DNA of 7,114 nucleotides, taken from the NCBI GenBank assembly GCA_964580995.1, contig CAZOMV010000157.1, positions 1 through 7,114 of the forward strand, given 5' to 3'. A program made the translations under genes and the position numbers. The DNA is from JAKJEP01 sp964580995 (lineage in GTDB: Bacteria; Planctomycetota; Phycisphaerae; Sedimentisphaerales; SM23-30). The notes beneath the pieces were generated by a model. That model did no database searches. It saw nothing but the letters and a program-made list of their open reading frames with translations, and was not told where the DNA came from. Positions 6,213 to 7,114 of this stretch are shown here, piece after piece; position 1 is the first letter of the stretch, and each line of letters begins with the position of its first letter.

Positions 6213-6719
6213 ATGACAAGAAAAACAGACCATACCAATAAAGCCGCCGGCAAAGCAGCCGGCAAATTCACTCCGACGATTGCCAATAAAAAGGCCCGTT
6301 TTGAATACGAACTGATCGAAAAATTTGAGGCGGGACTGGTCCTGGTCGGAACCGAGGTCAAAAGCCTTCGGCAGGGCCGGGCCAACCTGGAAGAGGCCTT
6401 CGCCCGGACCCGCGGCGAGGAACTCTATCTGATGGGCTGTAACATCCCCCTTTATGAATACGGCAATATCGCCAACCACGACCCGCTCCGACCCCGAAAA
6501 CTACTGGTTCATCGCCGGGAAATGAAAAAAATCCAGGCGAAATTGACCCAAAAAGGCCTGACCCTGGTCCCCCTGCGGATTTATTTTTCCCACGGCCTGG
6601 CCAAAATCGAGATCGCCCTGGCCCAGGGAAAAAGCCACGGGGATAAACGCCAAAAAGTCAAAGACCGGGAAATGTCCCGTGACATCAGCCGGGCCATGCA
6701 GAAGAAATTCCGGCGGTAA
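6213..6719 (+). CDS. smpB: SmpB, tmRNA-binding protein of trans-translation
   Basis: SmpB binds the tRNA-like end of tmRNA and takes it to stalled ribosomes, where it fills the decoding centre and allows rescue and tagging. The 168-residue protein carries the family pattern throughout: NKKARFEYEL (25-34), GTEVKSLRQGRANLEEAF (46-63), LYLMGCNI (71-78), NHDPLRPRKLL (88-98), LVPLRIYF (118-125), GKSHGDKRQKVKDRE (139-153), and a basic C-terminal tail (154-168) that becomes helical in the mRNA channel. It begins with an Ala/Lys-rich extension of about 20 residues (two AAGK units), slightly longer than in typical 150-160-residue homologues. The ATG at 6213 is the only sensible start; two nearby ATGs at 6199 and 6203 are out of frame. 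The gene stands alone on the plus strand between its own -10 and a terminator. The tmRNA gene is not in this window. Confidence 0.97.
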   Translation: MTRKTDHTNKAAGKAAGKFTPTIANKKARFEYELIEKFEAGLVLVGTEVKSLRQGRANLEEAFARTRGEELYLMGCNIPLYEYGNIANHDPLRPRKLLVHRREMKKIQAKLTQKGLTLVPLRIYFSHGLAKIEIALAQGKSHGDKRQKVKDREMSRDISRAMQKKFRR

Positions 6720-6724
6720 AGACT

Positions 6725-6744
6725 GGGGCAAATTCCCCTTTTTT
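6725..6744 (+). terminator. Intrinsic terminator after smpB
   Basis: GGGG (6725-6728) pairs with CCCC (6735-6738) around the 6-nt loop CAAATT and is followed by six T residues (6739-6744). It starts 6 bp after the smpB stop codon. The stem is short but all G-C, and the position and T run fit a terminator. Confidence 0.6.
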
Positions 6745-6763
6745 ATCATAACCGCCTGTAAAA

Positions 6764-6790
6764 TATAATCTAAAAATGACGCCAGCGTCA
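6764..6790 (+). promoter_or_regulatory. TATAAT box followed by palindrome TGACGCcaGCGTCA
   Basis: TATAAT (6764-6769) is followed 7 bp later by the 14-bp palindrome TGACGC-CA-GCGTCA (6777-6790), which would cover the transcription start. The -35 region is only an AT stretch at the foot of the smpB terminator. A further hairpin, TCCCC/GGGGA (6802-6806/6815-6819), lies downstream. It may be a second, more distant promoter for the tRNA gene or a chance arrangement. No protein gene is visible in 6720-6918. Confidence 0.3.
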
Positions 6791-6875
6791 AAAACTCGTC
6801 GTCCCCTTGTTATTGGGGAGCCAGAGTGCGTTTTTGGAAGTCGATATTGACTTTTGGCGTTTCCGTCAAAAATAC

Positions 6876-6904
6876 TTGACAGCCGCCGCCTTTTTTGCTA
6901 GATA
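6876..6904 (+). promoter_or_regulatory. Promoter of the tRNA-Gly gene
   Basis: TTGACA (6876-6881) is a perfect -35. After 17 bp comes TAGATA (6899-6904), a modest -10 preceded by TGC as in extended -10 promoters. The start would be near 6911, a few bases before the tRNA. The GC-rich CCGCACCGCG after the -10 resembles the discriminator of stringently controlled stable-RNA promoters. Confidence 0.6.
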
Positions 6905-6918
6905 TACCGCACCGCGTT

Positions 6919-6989
6919 TCGGGTGTAGCTTAATGGTAAAGCTCCAGCCTTCCAAGCTGGCCATTTGGGTTCGATTCCCAACGCCCGCA
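6919..6989 (+). tRNA. tRNA-Gly, anticodon TCC
   Basis: The cloverleaf folds by eye. The acceptor 5' strand is TCGGGTG (6919-6925). The D stem is GCTT/AAGC (6928-6931/6939-6942) with loop AATGGTA. The anticodon stem is CCAGC/GCTGG (6944-6948/6956-6960) with loop CTTCCAA, so the anticodon is TCC (6951-6953), reading GGA and, by wobble, other Gly codons. The variable loop is CCAT. The T stem is TTGGG/CCCAA with loop TTCGATT. The acceptor 3' strand is CGCCCGC (6982-6988), discriminator base A (6989). CCA is not encoded. The body is the usual bacterial tRNA-Gly sequence except that base 1 is T, which cannot pair with C72, while pairs 2-7 form (one T-G wobble). The end pair and A73 are odd for bacterial tRNA-Gly, which normally has G1-C72 and often U73. 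Confidence 0.9.
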
Positions 6990-7007
6990 TTTTCCTGTGG
7001 AAACACC

Positions 7008-7114
7008 TAAAACCCCCCACGTTCCAATGTACCTCTTTACCCCACCTCCCACACCAAGCCCGTTTCCCCCCCCCCCCATCAAAGTCCCCCACCCTCCCCC
7101 CACCACCCAGCCAC
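7008..7114. other. C-rich, gene-free tail with G-quadruplex potential on the minus strand
   Basis: After the tRNA the plus strand becomes strongly C-rich, with a run of 12 C at 7066-7077 and further runs at 7086-7090, 7092-7094, 7096-7101 and 7106-7108. On the minus strand the last four give four G tracts with loops of 1, 1 and 4 bases, a standard quadruplex pattern. I see no gene in it. The composition differs sharply from the rest of the window. Confidence 0.6.

Noticed and set aside
6720..6918. tmRNA (ssrA) gene next to smpB
   Set aside because: I looked for the tRNA-like ends and tag-peptide frame and found none. The only tRNA-like structure downstream is a complete tRNA-Gly.
6807..7010. 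Small plus-strand frame of 67 codons running through the tRNA gene
   Set aside because: It overlaps the tRNA-Gly and its promoter, and the frame is a by-product of those sequences.
6898..7092. Small minus-strand frame of 64 codons across the tRNA and C-rich tail
   Set aside because: Its Gly/Trp-rich composition comes from the C-rich tract and from antisense tRNA, with no supporting signal.
1..7114. CRISPR array, prophage module or defence system
   Set aside because: No regularly spaced repeats and no nuclease, phage or toxin-antitoxin genes are visible. All sizeable coding regions are accounted for by the five genes described.

Overview
The window looks like a piece of a bacterial chromosome, most likely Planctomycetota and probably a Phycisphaerae/Sedimentisphaerales-type lineage. 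The lineage call is an inference. It rests on the large secreted glycoside hydrolase, which carries a calcium-binding dockerin-like segment ending in the 'DLxDFxxFAxNWL' pattern that is very common in secreted proteins of that group. The other genes (SmpB, a YfcE-type phosphoesterase, tRNA-Gly) are general bacterial genes.

Layout from left to right. (1) Positions 1-302, minus strand: the N-terminal ~100 codons of an ISKra4-family transposase, cut by the window edge. The outer end of the element is probably near 401. (2) 402-607: AT-rich spacer with weak hairpins. (3) 608-1099, minus: a small YfcE/MJ0936-type metallophosphoesterase. (4) 1228-3984, minus: a secreted 918-residue GH36-type alpha-galactosidase with an N-terminal accessory domain and an internal dockerin-like EF-hand segment. 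It is driven by a perfect consensus sigma-70 promoter (4054-4082) with two 9-bp direct repeats just upstream. (5) 4178-5965, minus: a 595-residue GT-B glycosyltransferase with a TTG start and strong Shine-Dalgarno. It is distantly glycogen-synthase-like, with a good promoter of its own at 6009-6038. (6) 5966-6212: divergent intergenic region with a palindrome. (7) 6213-6719, plus: smpB, followed by a likely intrinsic terminator. (8) 6919-6989, plus: tRNA-Gly(TCC) with its own promoter and an unusual acceptor end. (9) 6990-7114: very C-rich, gene-free tail.

The two carbohydrate genes are neighbours on the same strand. The hydrolase has a near-ideal promoter of its own, so they are probably separate transcription units: alpha-galactoside breakdown outside the cell, and synthesis of an unidentified glucan-like polymer or glycoside inside. 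smpB and the tRNA gene are translation housekeeping genes facing the other way. I found no CRISPR array, phage module, toxin-antitoxin pair or obvious new defence system. The least explained items are the glycosyltransferase, the regulatory region of the galactosidase, and the abnormal first base pair of the tRNA.
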